Positions 34,648 through 45,904 of a stretch of DNA of 64,000 nucleotides are shown here, one piece after another. Under the pieces are notes generated by a model that worked only from the letters and a program-made list of their open reading frames with translations, was not told the DNA's origin and did no database searches. The number at the start of each line of letters is the position of its first letter. The first letter of the stretch is position 1. The stretch spans positions 36,898,501-36,962,500 of the forward strand of contig NW_024465885.1 of assembly GCF_017591425.1 (NCBI RefSeq), in the 5' to 3' direction. The position numbers and the translations under genes are program-made. The DNA is from Ochotona curzoniae (Eukaryota; Chordata; Mammalia; Lagomorpha; Ochotonidae).

Positions 34648-34778
34648 GGGACTGACATGACATAGTGGGTAAAGCCATTATCCACAATGCTGGCATCCCA
34701 TGTGGGTACTGGTTCATGTCCCAGCTGCTCTACTGCTCTAACTCTGACTTTCAAATGAATAAATAAATTTTTTTAAAA
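34648..34778 (+). mobile_element. SINE with large internal deletion
   Basis: The head is good ('GGGACTGACATGACATAGTGGG', 'GGCATCCCATGTGGGTACTGG', 'TTCATGTCCCAGCTGCTC') and joins directly to the tail ('AACTCTGACTTTCAAATG', 'AATAAATAAATTTTTTT'). About 180 bp of body is missing. Confidence 0.8.
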
Positions 34779-34977
34779 AGGAAAGAAAATTCTAGCAAAT
34801 TGTGACTTCAATGCCAAAGAATAAGTGAAGAGAACAAGAAAGCTACTAAAACACTCTGTAAGCATATTCTTGCTGACCTGAATTCTCTCCAATTTAATAG
34901 GCATACTTGAATATGTATACTAATGTTTATTGTGTTTAGAATGTACATTAATGTAAAATATATAATAATAATACCAA

Positions 34978-35340
34978 AATGGGGTCAGTGCTGCACGTAA
35001 AGCCACCAACTTCTGTGGCACCGGCACCCCGGATGAACACGGTTTGGGTCCGAGTTGAAACTTTTTTATCCAGTTCCCTGATAATGCCTTGGGAAAAGTA
35101 AAGAAAGATGATTCAAATAATTGAGCCCCTATCAACCACGATGGGGGCTCTGGAAGAAGCTCCTGGCTCCCAGCTTCAGCCTAACCCAGTCCTAGCTGTT
35201 GTGGCCGTTTAGAAACTTAACCAACAGATGGGAGATTTTTCTCTCTATAGATCTCAATATAGACATAGATGTAGATATATAGACACAGATGATATCTGTA
35301 ACTCTTTCAAATAAAAAATAAATCTTTAAAAATAATAATA
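34978..35340 (+). mobile_element. SINE, diverged, with AT-rich tail
   Basis: 'GGGGTCAGTGCTGCACG', 'CACCGGCACCCCGGATG', 'GGTTTGGGTCCGAG', 'GGAAGAAGCTCCTGGCTCCC', 'GTTGTGGCCGTTTAG', then a TAGA/TATAGA-rich stretch and 'AATAAATCTTT'. It lies just left of the intact L1. Confidence 0.75.
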
Positions 35341-35447
35341 ATGATAGCAATAAACATAAAGAATAGAATGATTAAAACATTAACTTTATATATCACAGCA
35401 CAATTAAATTCATATAGACCTGAAGAAAAGTCTAAAATTTTATATTG

Positions 35448-36828
35448 TAGACCCAGGTTTTAAGATGGCCGACGTAGGAGGAAGGCTATGAGGGAGCGTT
35501 CAGCGAGATAGGGATAAAACGCTACAGAAGCAGCAAAGAGGAACAGCAGGGAACCGCAGGGAGAGGTCTGTGAAGCTCCCTGGGACAGTGTGGAGCCAAA
35601 AAGATCCACACAACTCGGAAGAACAACGAGAACGGAGCAGGACAAAGGTAGAGAAACCGACATCCCACTCCAGACCTGCAGAGTCACTTTTGAAAACGGC
35701 CTGATGGGAGACACGGCCAGCTCGGAGGCAGGGAGATCGGGTGGATCGTCGCAGGCGGGAAGCCTTTGACAACGGCGGAGGCAGACTGCAGCAGCCGGAC
35801 GTTTGGTGAGGGGGGGGGGGGGTTGACATGGCAGCCTCCGCATTCCTCGCCCCCTACTGAGGTTCCAGCCTCTGAGAAGGCGGGGCAGGCAGCCTGAAAC
35901 GGTTGGGTCTGTGCCTTGGGAACTACGCGCAGTGGTGTTGGTGGTGAGGGAAGGCGCCTCGGATGTTCCTGCGCTGAGGGGGGCCAGTGCGTCTCGGTGC
36001 GCAGAGGCTGCTGGCAAGGATCTGGAGTCCCCCATATCCTGCCTGGTGGATGCGCGAGAACACCAGGAGGATTCTGATCCCTGCCTGCAGCAGCCGCCTC
36101 CGCAGCACAGGTGTCAGGTGTCAGGTGTCAGGAGAGCTCCCAGTTTTGGGAAGTGTAGCGCTGTGTGTCCCTGGCACGCAGGTACCACTCCCATAGGGTG
36201 AACTGCTCACTCCTAGCCTCCCACCCCGCAGTTCTGAGCGTGGGCGACCCACCAGGAGAGCTCTGAAAACTCCTGCATCACACTGACACGGTGAGAACCT
36301 GCCGTGAAGTCATTATAACAGGGCGCCTGGGTCACTCCTCCGCTAAGGGCCTGTGTGGGGGAGCCACACGGGAGCAGGGGCTCTGAACACCCACACACCA
36401 CGAGTGGTGGATTCACTGCACAAGAGCCACGCCTGGAAAGTGCCTCACCCACAGTCCCGTGTGTGGGAGACGCAACAGGTGGGCCCTGAAAAACCCTGCA
36501 GTCCCTGACACGGAGAACGCAGGGAGAAAGCACATAAAACCTTCTAAGCCCTGGGGATTCCCGCACAGGGGGCACACCCAGAGAGCGCCTCCATCCCTCC
36601 ACGCCCTGGGGTGTCACACCTGTAGAAGAGGTGCCCAGAGTGTGCCTGGAATCCACTGGGCCCCCAAGGTGGTGCTCTACAGCCCCGGGCCCTGAGAACG
36701 CACCAACGGTGCCTTGAAAATTACCACGCCCGGCAACACCACGCCTGCAGGCTCCAATCTCTACAGGAAAGCACCTGACAGCCCCTCAACACACGGGTCC
36801 ATTTGCCCCACCAGAATACACCAACGCA
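35448..36828 (+). promoter_or_regulatory. L1 5'UTR (internal promoter)
   Basis: About 1.38 kb, CpG- and GC-rich compared with the AT-rich surroundings. It begins near AGGTTTTAAGATGGCCGACG and should contain the internal RNA polymerase II promoter that lets L1 carry its own start site. It holds a triple AGGTGTC direct repeat near 36109-36131 and a G run at 35811-35821. Several antisense open frames lie within it (see findings). Confidence 0.85.
35462..35470 (+). promoter_or_regulatory. YY1-type site at L1 5' end
   Basis: AAGATGGCC within the first 25 bp of the element. The same element stands at the 5' ends of the HAL1-like copy (20540) and of the minus-strand L1 (47713-47723, complement). 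YY1 at this position is known to fix accurate L1 transcription start in other mammals. Confidence 0.7.
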
Positions 36829-37791
36829 ATGGGAAAAACCACCAGAAAGAGTTGTGCTCCAGATGAAAGAGCCAGCACCCCACCAAACAAGGGCCAAAAG
36901 CCATTATCAATATCGGCAATGCGAGATGAAGACATGGAAGTGTTACCAACAAAGGAATTGATGAAAATAATGCTAAAATCTCTCAGAGACGTGGACACAA
37001 AGCTGGAAGACCTCCAGAACCGCATAATCACCGAAATACAACAAATCAAAACCAAACTGGATGCCCAAGAGAATAAAATTGAAAGCCTCATCAACAGAAT
37101 AAATGCGGCAGAGGAAAGGATCTCTGAAACAGAAGACACACAAAATGAAGGTGTCCAGCGAATTAAACAGCTGGAGACAAACCTCAGCAAAACTAATAAA
37201 ATGATGCAAGAGATGAAAGATTACCTTAGAAAACTGAATATTCGGATCATCAGCCTCCCCGAGGGAGTAGAAAGAGAATCTGGGATGCAAGCAGTGCTTG
37301 ATGAAATTATACAGGAAAACTTCCAAAACACTTGGAACACAAATCCACCCCGCATACAGGACGGACAGAGAACTCCCAACAGACATGATCCAAAGAGATC
37401 TTCACCCAGACACACGGTGCTCAAGTTCTACTCCAATGAAGACAAAGAAGGAATCCTGAGACAAGTACGAAGTAGAGAAAAGATCACATACAGGGGAAAA
37501 CCCATCAGAATCACTGCTGACTTCTCCGAAGAGACCCTACAAGCAAGGAGAGAATGGACAAAGATCTTCCAAGTCCTGAAACAAAACAACTGTCAACCAA
37601 AAATAATCTACCCAGCAAAGATCTCATTTGTATATGAGAACGAAATCAGATACTTCAATAGCAAAGAAAAACTAGAAGAATATGTCTACACAAAACCAGC
37701 TCTGCAAAGTCTCCTTAGAAATGCGCTAGTCCCGGACAAAAAGGAGGCAAATCACAAACAAAGTTGGCAAATAAGAAGGTCTCCAAACTAA
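36829..37791 (+). CDS. ORF1: L1 ORF1p, nucleic-acid chaperone
   Basis: ORF1p coats L1 RNA in the cytoplasm as trimers and is needed for retrotransposition. This 320-residue protein is slightly shorter than human ORF1p (338). Visible layout: basic, disordered N-terminus (1-35); heptad-rich coiled coil about 40-130 (from MKIMLKSLRDVDTKLEDLQ to KTNKMMQEM); RRM domain about 133-230 beginning LRKLNIRIISLPEGVERE, with the signature NIRI (137-140) and LPEG (143-146); C-terminal domain about 225-300 with RITADFSEETLQARREW (227-243) and YPAKISFVY (261-269). The start is an ATG (CGCAATGG) right after the GC-rich leader; the stop is at 37789-37791. No disabling change is seen. A 55-bp spacer separates it from ORF2. 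Confidence 0.95.
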   Translation: MGKTTRKSCAPDERASTPPNKGQKPLSISAMRDEDMEVLPTKELMKIMLKSLRDVDTKLEDLQNRIITEIQQIKTKLDAQENKIESLINRINAAEERISETEDTQNEGVQRIKQLETNLSKTNKMMQEMKDYLRKLNIRIISLPEGVERESGMQAVLDEIIQENFQNTWNTNPPRIQDGQRTPNRHDPKRSSPRHTVLKFYSNEDKEGILRQVRSREKITYRGKPIRITADFSEETLQARREWTKIFQVLKQNNCQPKIIYPAKISFVYENEIRYFNSKEKLEEYVYTKPALQSLLRNALVPDKKEANHKQSWQIRRSPN

Positions 37792-37846
37792 AGGCCACAC
37801 AAACAAGACAATTACATAGGCAACAACACACACACAACACAATCAC

Positions 37847-40800
37847 ATGGCAGGGCAAAATTGCAACCTCTCAATTTTAACTCTCAACACAAATGGTCTA
37901 AATTCACCAATCAAAAGACAGAGATTAATAGAATGGATCATCAAACAAGACCCAACCATCTGTTGCCTACAAGAAACGCATCTAACCAGAAAGGATGCAA
38001 AGAAACTGAAAGTGAAGGGATGGAAAAAGATATTTCACGCCAATAGACGAGAAAAAAAAGCTGGGGTAGCTATCCTAATTTCAGACGAAATTGATTTCAT
38101 TCTAACTAACATCAAAAGAGACAGGGAAGGCCATTTTATACTGGTGAAAGGAATGATCCATCAAGAAGCAATCACCATCATTAATGTTTATGCACCGAAT
38201 CTTAATGCACCTAGTTACGTAAAGCAATTACTTACAGACTTAAGGGAAGACATAGACACCCGCACAATTCTTGTAGGCGATCTCAACACACCTCTAACAA
38301 CAATGGACCGGTCTACGAAACAAAAACTCAACAAAGAAACAACAGAGCTCACACAAACAATAGAACAACTGGACTTAGTAGACATATATAGAACTTTTTA
38401 TCCTAAGGCCACAGACTATACATTCTTCTCAGCGGTGCATGGCACCTTCTCCAGAATCGACCACATGATAGGACATAAAGCGAATCTAAACAACTTCCAA
38501 AACATTAGTATCATACCATGTACCCTCTCAGACCACCATGGGATGAAACTGGAAATCAACAACTCAAAACTCCCCAGGAAGTATAGGCACTCTTGGAAAT
38601 TGAACAATATGCTATTAAACGAACAATGGGTCAGAGAAGAAATTAAAGATGAGATCAAAAAATTCATGGAAACCAATGAAAACTCTGATACAACATTCCA
38701 AAACTTGTGGGACACCGCCAAAGCAGTGCTACGAGGTAGATTCATCGCAATCGGAGCGCATGTCAAGGCCCAAGAAAGACGCCAAATACAGGAACTAACC
38801 ACACACCTCCAGGATCTGGAAAAACAGCAGCAGAAGAGTCCCACGCACAATAGGAAACAAGAAATCATCAAAACAAGGGAGGAGATAAACCAAATAGAAA
38901 TCAAAAAAACTATACATAAAATCAACAAATCAAAAAGTTGGTTTTTTGAGAAAATAAACAAAATAGACACTCCACTGGCCCGATTGACAAAAAAAAAACA
39001 AGAGAAAGTGAGAATCAACAGCATTAAAGATGAAAAAGGCAACATAACAACAGACACTGCAATCATTAAGAAAATAATTAGAAATTACTACAAAGAACTG
39101 TACTCCCACAAATTTGAGGACCACCAAGAAATAGAAAAGTTCTTGGACTCCCACCATTTACCAAAACTCAGTCCGGAGGCAACTGCAGAATTAAATAAAC
39201 CCATAACCGAGGTAGAGATTGAAACAGTCATCAAGGATCTCCCAACGAAAAAAAGCCCAGGCCCAGACGGCTTCACTACAGAATTCTACAAAACATTCCG
39301 AACAGAACTAACCCCAATCCTCTACAAGCTCTTCAAAACAATAGAGGAGGAAGCAACCCTCCCAAACTCATTCTATGAAGCCAACATCACCTTAATCCCA
39401 AAACCGGATAGAGAACCATCAGAGAAGGAAAACTACAGACCTATTTCTCTGATGAACATTGATGCTAAAATTCTCAACAAAATCCTAGCCAATAGAATTC
39501 AAAAAATCATCAGACAGATCATTCATCCGGATCAAGTAGGATTCATCCCTGGAATGCAGGGATGGTTCAACATTCGGAAATCCATAAATGTTATAAACCA
39601 CATCCAAAAACTGCAAAACAAGAACCACATAATAGTTTCAATAGATGCAGAAAAAGCTTTCGACAAAATCCAACACCTCTTCATGCTAAAAACTCTAGCC
39701 AAAGTAGGCATAGATGGGAAAATCCACAACATAATCAAAGCAATTTATGAAAAACCCAATGCCAGTATCATACTGAATGGAGAAAAGCTAGAACCCTTCC
39801 CACTGCGATCTGGAACAAGACAAGGGTGCCCGCTATCACCACTGCTATTCAACATAGTCCTAGAGGTACTTGCAGAGGCCATAAGACAAGAAAAAGAAAT
39901 CAAAGGCATACGTATAGGAAACGAAGAAGTCAAGCTTTCACTATATGCAGATGACATAATCCTGTACATAGAAAAACCAGGAGACTCAATACAGAAACTG
40001 CTAGAACTTATACGAGAGTTTGGCAGAGTGGCGGGGTACAAAATTAATGAACGAAAATCAACAGCCATAGTGTACGCAAATAACACCAAGATGGAAGAAG
40101 ATCTAACCAACAGGATACCATTCAAAATAGCAGAGAGAAGTATGAAGTATTTGGGAATAAATTTAACCAAAAGCGTAGGAGACCTATTCGAAGAAAACTA
40201 CAAACTATTTAAAAAGGAAATTGAACAAAACCTCAAAAGATGGAATAACATCCCGTGCTCCTGGATAGGCAAAATCAATATCATTAAAATGTCTATACTA
40301 CCACAAGCAATATACATTTTCAACGCAATTCCAATCAAATTGCCCAAAACATTCTTCACGGAACTGGATACAATGATTCAAGAGTTCATCTGGAAACACA
40401 AAAAACCACGAATAGCTAGAACCATCCTGAAAAATAAGAAGTTAGCAGGGGGAATCACAATCCCGGACCTCTGGACATACTATAGAGCAGTGGTTATCAA
40501 AACAGCCTGGTACTGGCACAAAGACAGAAAGGAAGATCAATGGAATAGAATAGAAGCACCAAAAGGGAACCCACACAAATACAGCCAATTAATCTTTGAC
40601 AAAAAGACCAATGACAACTCAAGCAAGTGGGAAGGACTCTTTAGTAAATGTTGTTGGGACAACTGGCTGATAGCCTGTAGAAACAAAAAGATAGACCCAC
40701 ATCTATCACCATACACTAAGATCCAATCTACATGGATAAAAGACCTAAACCTACATCCAGAAACCTTCAAACTCTTGCAGGAAAATGTAGGAAATACCCT

Positions 40801-41659
40801 GCAAGACCTAGGAGTAGGTTCCGACTTTCTAAGAAGGACACCAAAAGCAATAGCAGTTGAGAACAGAATAAACAAATGGGACCTCATCAAACTAAGAAGC
40901 TTCTGTACAGCAAGGGAAACAATCAACAAAGTAAAAAAGCAACCCACAGAGTGGGAGAAGATCTTTGCACACGATATAGGCGATAGGGGGCTAATTTCCA
41001 GGATATACAAAGAACTTCAAAACAACCAAAAAACCAAAACAAACAAACCACTCAAGAAATGGGCACGGGAAATGGGCAAACATTTCACAAAGGAACAAGT
41101 CCAAATGGCAAACAAACATATGAAAAAATGTTCCAGCTCCCTAGCAATAAGGGAAATACAAATTAAAACATCGATGAGGTACCACCTAACACCAGTAAGA
41201 TTGGCCCACATAAACAAGAACACCAACGACGCTTGCTGGCGAGGATGCGGGGAAAAGGGAACCTTACTCCACTGCTGGTGGAGCTGCAAATTGGTACAGC
41301 CTTTATGGAAATCAGTCTGGAGAACACTCAAACAACTCAAAATCTGCATACCATATGACCCAGCAATAGCACTCCTAGGAATATATCCAAAACACCTGTT
41401 TTACGACAAACCAACATGCATCCCTATGTTCATTGCAGCACAATCAGTAATTGCAAAAACATGGAAGCAACCGAAATGCCCATCAGCAGAAGATTGGATA
41501 AGAAAGCTTTGGTTCATCTACTCCATGGAATACTACTCAGCTATTAAAAAAAACAAAATGCAGTTCTTTGTGGCTAAATGGGCACAACTGGAAACTATAA
41601 TGCTAAGGGAAATGAGTGAATCCCAAAAGATTAGATACCACATGTTTGCCTTGATTTAA
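37847..41659 (+). CDS. ORF2: L1 ORF2p, endonuclease and reverse transcriptase
   Basis: ORF2p nicks target DNA and primes reverse transcription of L1 RNA there. The frame is 1270 residues (human 1275), open from ATG to TAA. Domains: AP-like endonuclease about 1-240 with N14, E43 (LQETHL), D145 and N147 (VGDLNTPL), D229 and H230 (SDHHGMK); linker/Z region about 250-480; reverse transcriptase about 490-775 with [10 protein letters not shown], motif A D600 (SIDAEKAFD), [14 protein letters not shown], and the catalytic box YADD at 700-703; C-terminal domain with the CX3CX7HX4C knuckle C1130, C1134, H1142, C1147. These residue numbers match human L1 numbering. YADD replaces the FADD usual in human L1, a conservative change. 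Nothing is missing or broken. It is translated from the same bicistronic RNA as ORF1, normally at low level. Confidence 0.96.
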   Translation: MAGQNCNLSILTLNTNGLNSPIKRQRLIEWIIKQDPTICCLQETHLTRKDAKKLKVKGWKKIFHANRREKKAGVAILISDEIDFILTNIKRDREGHFILVKGMIHQEAITIINVYAPNLNAPSYVKQLLTDLREDIDTRTILVGDLNTPLTTMDRSTKQKLNKETTELTQTIEQLDLVDIYRTFYPKATDYTFFSAVHGTFSRIDHMIGHKANLNNFQNISIIPCTLSDHHGMKLEINNSKLPRKYRHSWKLNNMLLNEQWVREEIKDEIKKFMETNENSDTTFQNLWDTAKAVLRGRFIAIGAHVKAQERRQIQELTTHLQDLEKQQQKSPTHNRKQEIIKTREEINQIEIKKTIHKINKSKSWFFEKINKIDTPLARLTKKKQEKVRINSIKDEKGNITTDTAIIKKIIRNYYKELYSHKFEDHQEIEKFLDSHHLPKLSPEATAELNKPITEVEIETVIKDLPTKKSPGPDGFTTEFYKTFRTELTPILYKLFKTIEEEATLPNSFYEANITLIPKPDREPSEKENYRPISLMNIDAKILNKILANRIQKIIRQIIHPDQVGFIPGMQGWFNIRKSINVINHIQKLQNKNHIIVSIDAEKAFDKIQHLFMLKTLAKVGIDGKIHNIIKAIYEKPNASIILNGEKLEPFPLRSGTRQGCPLSPLLFNIVLEVLAEAIRQEKEIKGIRIGNEEVKLSLYADDIILYIEKPGDSIQKLLELIREFGRVAGYKINERKSTAIVYANNTKMEEDLTNRIPFKIAERSMKYLGINLTKSVGDLFEENYKLFKKEIEQNLKRWNNIPCSWIGKINIIKMSILPQAIYIFNAIPIKLPKTFFTELDTMIQEFIWKHKKPRIARTILKNKKLAGGITIPDLWTYYRAVVIKTAWYWHKDRKEDQWNRIEAPKGNPHKYSQLIFDKKTNDNSSKWEGLFSKCCWDNWLIACRNKKIDPHLSPYTKIQSTWIKDLNLHPETFKLLQENVGNTLQDLGVGSDFLRRTPKAIAVENRINKWDLIKLRSFCTARETINKVKKQPTEWEKIFAHDIGDRGLISRIYKELQNNQKTKTNKPLKKWAREMGKHFTKEQVQMANKHMKKCSSSLAIREIQIKTSMRYHLTPVRLAHINKNTNDACWRGCGEKGTLLHCWWSCKLVQPLWKSVWRTLKQLKICIPYDPAIALLGIYPKHLFYDKPTCIPMFIAAQSVIAKTWKQPKCPSAEDWIRKLWFIYSMEYYSAIKKNKMQFFVAKWAQLETIMLREMSESQKIRYHMFALI

Positions 41660-42100
41660 CCTGTAATTTTTTGTTTGATTGTTGGTTATTTTTTGAACCT
41701 GTCATTGATACTGTCTCAACCCAGATGTTTCGAAGAATGGAACTTGCATTATTTTTAACATATTGTTTACCCAATACTATGTCAATTAATTCCATAATGT
41801 TGTATAATGATACTGAGGCCTTGTTGGGGCTTTTAACTGACTGGATCTTTACTCTGTTAGACCTATCTTCAGACCATAGAAGGTCTCCCCAAGAGGCCAC
41901 TGAACTTATCTGGACAATAAGACGCTGAACTTTATGCTAGGCATGTGTTTGCAAGCAATGAATCTCAACTGAACTTGAACTATGGTTATGCAACAAGGTG
42001 GAGGAATCCACCATGGGGGGAGGGGTATGGGAGGGGTGGGGGGGATCCCCAGCGCCTATAAAACTGTACTACATAATATAATGTAAGCAACAATAAAAAA
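41660..42100 (+). other. L1 3'UTR with G-rich tract, poly(A) signal and tail
   Basis: About 440 bp. A run of G tracts at 42014-42048 (GGGGGG, GGGG, GGG, GGGG, GGGGGGG) can form a G-quadruplex, a recurring feature of L1 3' ends. AATAAA at 42092-42097 is directly followed by the A tail. The last 90 bp recur in the short truncated copy at 34.1 kb. Confidence 0.9.
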
Positions 42101-42114
42101 AAAAATTTATATTG

Positions 42115-42660
42115 GAAATCCTAAAGGAACCAACAAGATAATAACTTAAATACATAGTTAATAAATAAAAGAAAGTATTACATGAGAAAACAATAAACTA
42201 ATGCAAAGAATGATAACACAGGAAGAATATTAGAAAAGACACAAAGTAAATAAGTGGTAAAATGCCAAAAATAATCTAATTATATCAATGATAGCACCAA
42301 TTGTGAAAGGATCAAACGCTCCAGTAAAAAAAAATAAATAAAAAAAAATTTTTAAAAAGCTGTGATTTTCATCCCCAACACAAGGATCCATACAGTCCCC
42401 AAAACCAAACTGCATACTATCCACAGCAAGTATTCTTAGGATTCAGACACACAAATAAAGTCAAATGCTACAGTTCAAACAGAAACCACAAGAGAACTGA
42501 AATGTTCTGTTAATATCAAGCAAAATATGCTTTACAGCAAAAGTAATTCTTACAGATTAAGTGGAATACTTTATAGTCATAAGAGAGTTAATATACCATG
42601 AAGATAAACAATATTTTCATATATTCACCTAACTAAATTGTTCCAAGTTATAAGAATATT
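42115..42660 (+). mobile_element. Ancient L1 relic at the right flank
   Basis: A-rich + strand text with 'AAACAGAAACCACAAGAGAAC', 'AATATGCTTTACAGCAAAAG' and 'CATAAGAGAGTTAATATACC' resembles the ORF1/ORF2 region of very old L1 elements. Similar A-rich text occurs left of the intact L1, so the young L1 probably inserted into this relic. Confidence 0.45.
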
Positions 42661-42664
42661 TCAT

Positions 42665-43395
42665 TTTTAATATGTGTGTCTGATTTTCTTCAATATCTCT
42701 ATCTCTGCAGAATTTTTCATACATATCATTTATAGATTTCTTTATTTCATTTATTTTTCTGTCTGTTCTTGAGTAATCTTACAATCATTCCTTTGAATCC
42801 CTTTCAGAAACTCAACAGCCTCCACTTCTCCACAATATGTAATACTGCATTATTGGGTTTCTTCTGAAAAGTCATACCACCTGCCACATTCATGTTTCTA
42901 GCGTTTCTGTATTAGATTTTTATGCATCTGGTAGATCACTTATCTCCTCTGGAGGACTGACTTTTTTATTTTATTTTTGGTCACATTGATTGAATGATTT
43001 ATTCTTGGTAAAATCCTTCTCTGGGTCGATGGAGTGCCTGAGGTTTTCACTGGAGTTCCAGGACTGTGTTCTGGGTGTGGCCGCTGTGTGTGTGGGGGAG
43101 GGGGCAAGATTCCAAAGTGAAAGCCATGTTGGCTGTGATACAGTATCTCTAGCTACACTCAATAGGGAGTGGGGATGTTGGAGTCGACTGATGTATTCAC
43201 AATCCAACCCATTCTCTGTGGAAGGTAAGCCAGATGATTCAGAGTCTAGAGTGAGCTCATAGTACCTGCATACCACAACCACCACCCAGGCATGAGTACC
43301 ACAGAGAACACTCATGCACTTTGTAATATGTTCCTCCAGTCCTCCACAAGATTTGGCCCAGAACACACAGAGCTCTGAATTTCTGCATTCAGACC
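42665..43395 (-). mobile_element. Probable ancient L1 5' region relic
   Basis: T-rich text ('CTTTGAATCCCTTTCAGAAAC', 'GGGTTTCTTCTGAAAAGTC', 'CATTCATGTTTCTAGCGTTTC', 'CTTATCTCCTCTGGAGGAC') resembles the complement of old L1M 5' sequence, followed by a G-rich leader-like part (43060-43110). Assigned by pattern only. Confidence 0.4.
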
Positions 43396-43770
43396 ACTTG
43401 AGTAAGACTCTACATAAAACTAAAAATAGATCTACCACATAACCCAGCTATTCTAATCCTGGGAAAATAGCCAAAGACAATGCAAGTAGCATATGAAAAA
43501 ATTACCTGCATTCCCAGGCTTAAAGCTACTCAATTCACAATAGTTCAGGTATGAAATCAACCTAAATGTCTATGAACTGATGACTGGTAAAGAAAATATG
43601 GCATGTGTATATTGTATATGTGTATATGATGGAAAATTATTCAGCCATTAAAAAGAATAAAGTCCTGACTCTTGCAGTAAAATCAATGCAACTGGAGGTC
43701 ACTGTGCTAAGTGCAATAAGACAGACCCAAAGAGAAATTAACATTTCATTTTTGGTAGCTAATAAAAAAA
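43396..43770 (+). mobile_element. L1 ORF2 C-terminal relic
   Basis: Translatable pieces match the end of ORF2: [13 protein letters not shown] (compare [12 protein letters not shown] of the intact copy at 41525), LAVKSMQLEVTVLSAIRQTQRE, after 'ACCCAGCTATTCTAATCCTGG' and 'AAATCAACCTAAATGTC'. Ends in an A-rich run at 43762-43776. The frame is broken. Confidence 0.8.
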
Positions 43771-44129
43771 AAAAACTTTTAAAGGAAGGACATAAAGAGA
43801 AGGGAAGCTGAAGGGAAGTGTTATACGCTTATAACCATATCTGTAAACTACACTGCAACTATTTTCTTTGTATTAATATCACATTAAAATGAGAATTGTG
43901 TTTTAGTGCTTACCACTCTATTGCTATGATCCTGAAAATCTAATGTGTTTCTAAATTCCTTTTGTTTTTAGAAAAAGAAGCATGAGAATTCCAAAAATAG
44001 AGAATGATTAAAACCTGTACAAAAATAGATATCAAATAAACCTAATAATGTGTTTCAAGGATCTGTAAAAAGTGAAAACAAAGCCAAAAGTTAGTTGCAG
44101 GAGAGAGATAACAAAAAGACCAAAGGACC

Positions 44130-44335
44130 AAAGACAGGAGCCAGGAGCTTCTTCCTGGTCTTCCACATGAATGCAGGACCCAAAGACTTAGGCTGTCTTT
44201 TACTACTTTCTCAGGAACATTAACCGTGAGCTGAATCAAAAGTGAAGCAATCAGGACATGAACTGGAAACTCACATGGAAACAAGATCAGCATCATATGA
44301 ACAGGTTGGCTGTTGGATGGTGGCCTAACCCACTG
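44130..44335 (-). mobile_element. SINE, partial
   Basis: 'GACAGGAGCCAGGAGCTTC', 'GGTCTTCCACATGAATGCAG', 'CTACTTTCTCAGGAACATTAACC', 'GGACATGAACTGGAAACTCAC'. Both ends are poorly defined. Confidence 0.6.
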
Positions 44336-44990
44336 GGCTGTGGCACTGATCCAAGAGGCCATTATTTTGCCTGCCAAACTACCCCACTCAGAATGCCAGG
44401 TCTAAACCTGGGTTTATGTCTCCCAAACTATAAAGGCCCGTATGATGAGTTCTGTAGTTATGTTGTCCTATCATAAAGCCATAACCACTACGCTGAGACC
44501 TTAGCCCGCATTCCCTTCAACAAATACCAGTTGCTTTCTGAATCATGGTACTTAAAAGCTTCCCATCCCAGGGCTCAATTCATTCTCCTGAATTTAATGT
44601 CTTGCCTTCATCTGATTGCCTTGACCTGCCTCAAACTGTAAAAGACAAGGAGACTTTACATCAGCTACTGTCCTTGTGCCCATGAATTTCCCCACTGCGC
44701 ACTAAGCCAGCCAATCCGCTGTATTATTTGCTGCATGTAAACCAATATAAAATTGATCAATCATGGTCAACCACAATTCTTGGACCTTGTTCCATTATCC
44801 AGAGGAAGAGCAAATCAAGGCACTTCATGTTATGACAAATTGAACAGCCAGTTGTACGAGAACAGACAGTGATACAGTTATGGCACAAGAACAACAGAAC
44901 AAGATAAAAACCACACTACTTCCAGAATCCATATTCACACTAGTAAAGCTGAGCGGGTAACCTAACACCTGCATCATGAAGGGAATGTGT
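44336..44990. other. Intergenic DNA, nothing recognised
   Basis: No ORF over about 70 codons and no repeat that I can name. Confidence 0.4.
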
Positions 44991-45904
44991 TGTAATTCAT
45001 TCATTCATTTCAAGCATTTTTTTGTTTCTCCTTTGATTTCTTGATTTCTTCTATAACCCATTGTTCACTTAGCAACATGTTGTTCAGTCTCCAAGTGTCT
45101 GCATATCTTCTGGGGTATTTTGACTTCTTGGAATCCAGTTCCACTCCATGATGATCTGAGAAGATGCATGGTATTTTCAATTTTTTTTAAGTTGCAGAGG
45201 CTTGCTCTATTGCCCATAATGTGATCAATCTTGGGGTAGGTTCCATGTACTGAAAAAGAAAATATGTATTCTGCATCTGTAGGACAAAGGGTTCTGTAGA
45301 CATCAATTAGATCCTTTTATTCTATTGTCTAGGTGAGCTCTGTTGTTTCCTGGCTGAGTTTCTGTCTCGTTGATCTGTCTACTGAGGTTAGTGAGGTATT
45401 AAGGTCTGTCATGCTTGTTGTATTAGCATCTATTTTTCCCTATTAATCCATCAATATTTGTTTAATGTAGATAGGTGCCCTGAGATTTTGCTGCACATAC
45501 ATTTATAGTAATGATTTCTTCTTGCTGAATGCATCCCTTGAAGATGATATGGTGTTCTTTATCTCTTTTAATGTGTTCCATGTTGAAGTCTATGTTATCG
45601 GCTATTAGGATGTCCACACTGGCTTGTTTTTCCGTTCCACTAACCTGGAATATCTTTTTTCTACCTTTTCACTTTGAACTTCCATATATCTTTGTTGGTG
45701 AGATGTGTTTGGGTATGTTATTCTGGACTGAGAAATTTTTTCTTCTTTTAGGATCTGGAATATGTCACTCCATTCTGTTCTGGCCTGTAGAGATTCCTGT
45801 GGGAGGTCAGCTGTGAGGTTACTCTATAAGTTAATCAACTTTTCTTACATGCAAATTTCAGTATCTTATTTTTTTACACTTTCTCACATGGATCACATAT
45901 TTGC

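Larger units (their letters stand above)
35434..42114 (+). mobile_element. L1: Full-length L1 retrotransposon with both ORFs open
   Basis: Element about 35448-42100 (6.65 kb). Flanks AAAATTTTATATTG (35434-35447) and AAAAATTTATATTG (42101-42114) form a 14-bp target duplication with one mismatch. The left junction CT/AAAA fits L1 endonuclease cleavage. Order: GC-rich 5'UTR, ORF1 (320 codons), 55-bp spacer, ORF2 (1270 codons), 3'UTR with a G-rich tract, AATAAA and an A tail. No stop or frameshift interrupts either ORF. Complete length, open ORFs, intact motifs and a nearly unmutated duplication indicate a young and possibly mobile copy; activity itself cannot be read from sequence. Confidence 0.96.

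Noticed and set aside
38416..39066. 216-codon antisense frame inside ORF2 of the intact L1, and other antisense frames to 41.3 kb
   Set aside because: A-rich sense coding gives stop-poor T-rich antisense frames. They are hydrophobic and unrelated to any family, and are shadows of ORF2.
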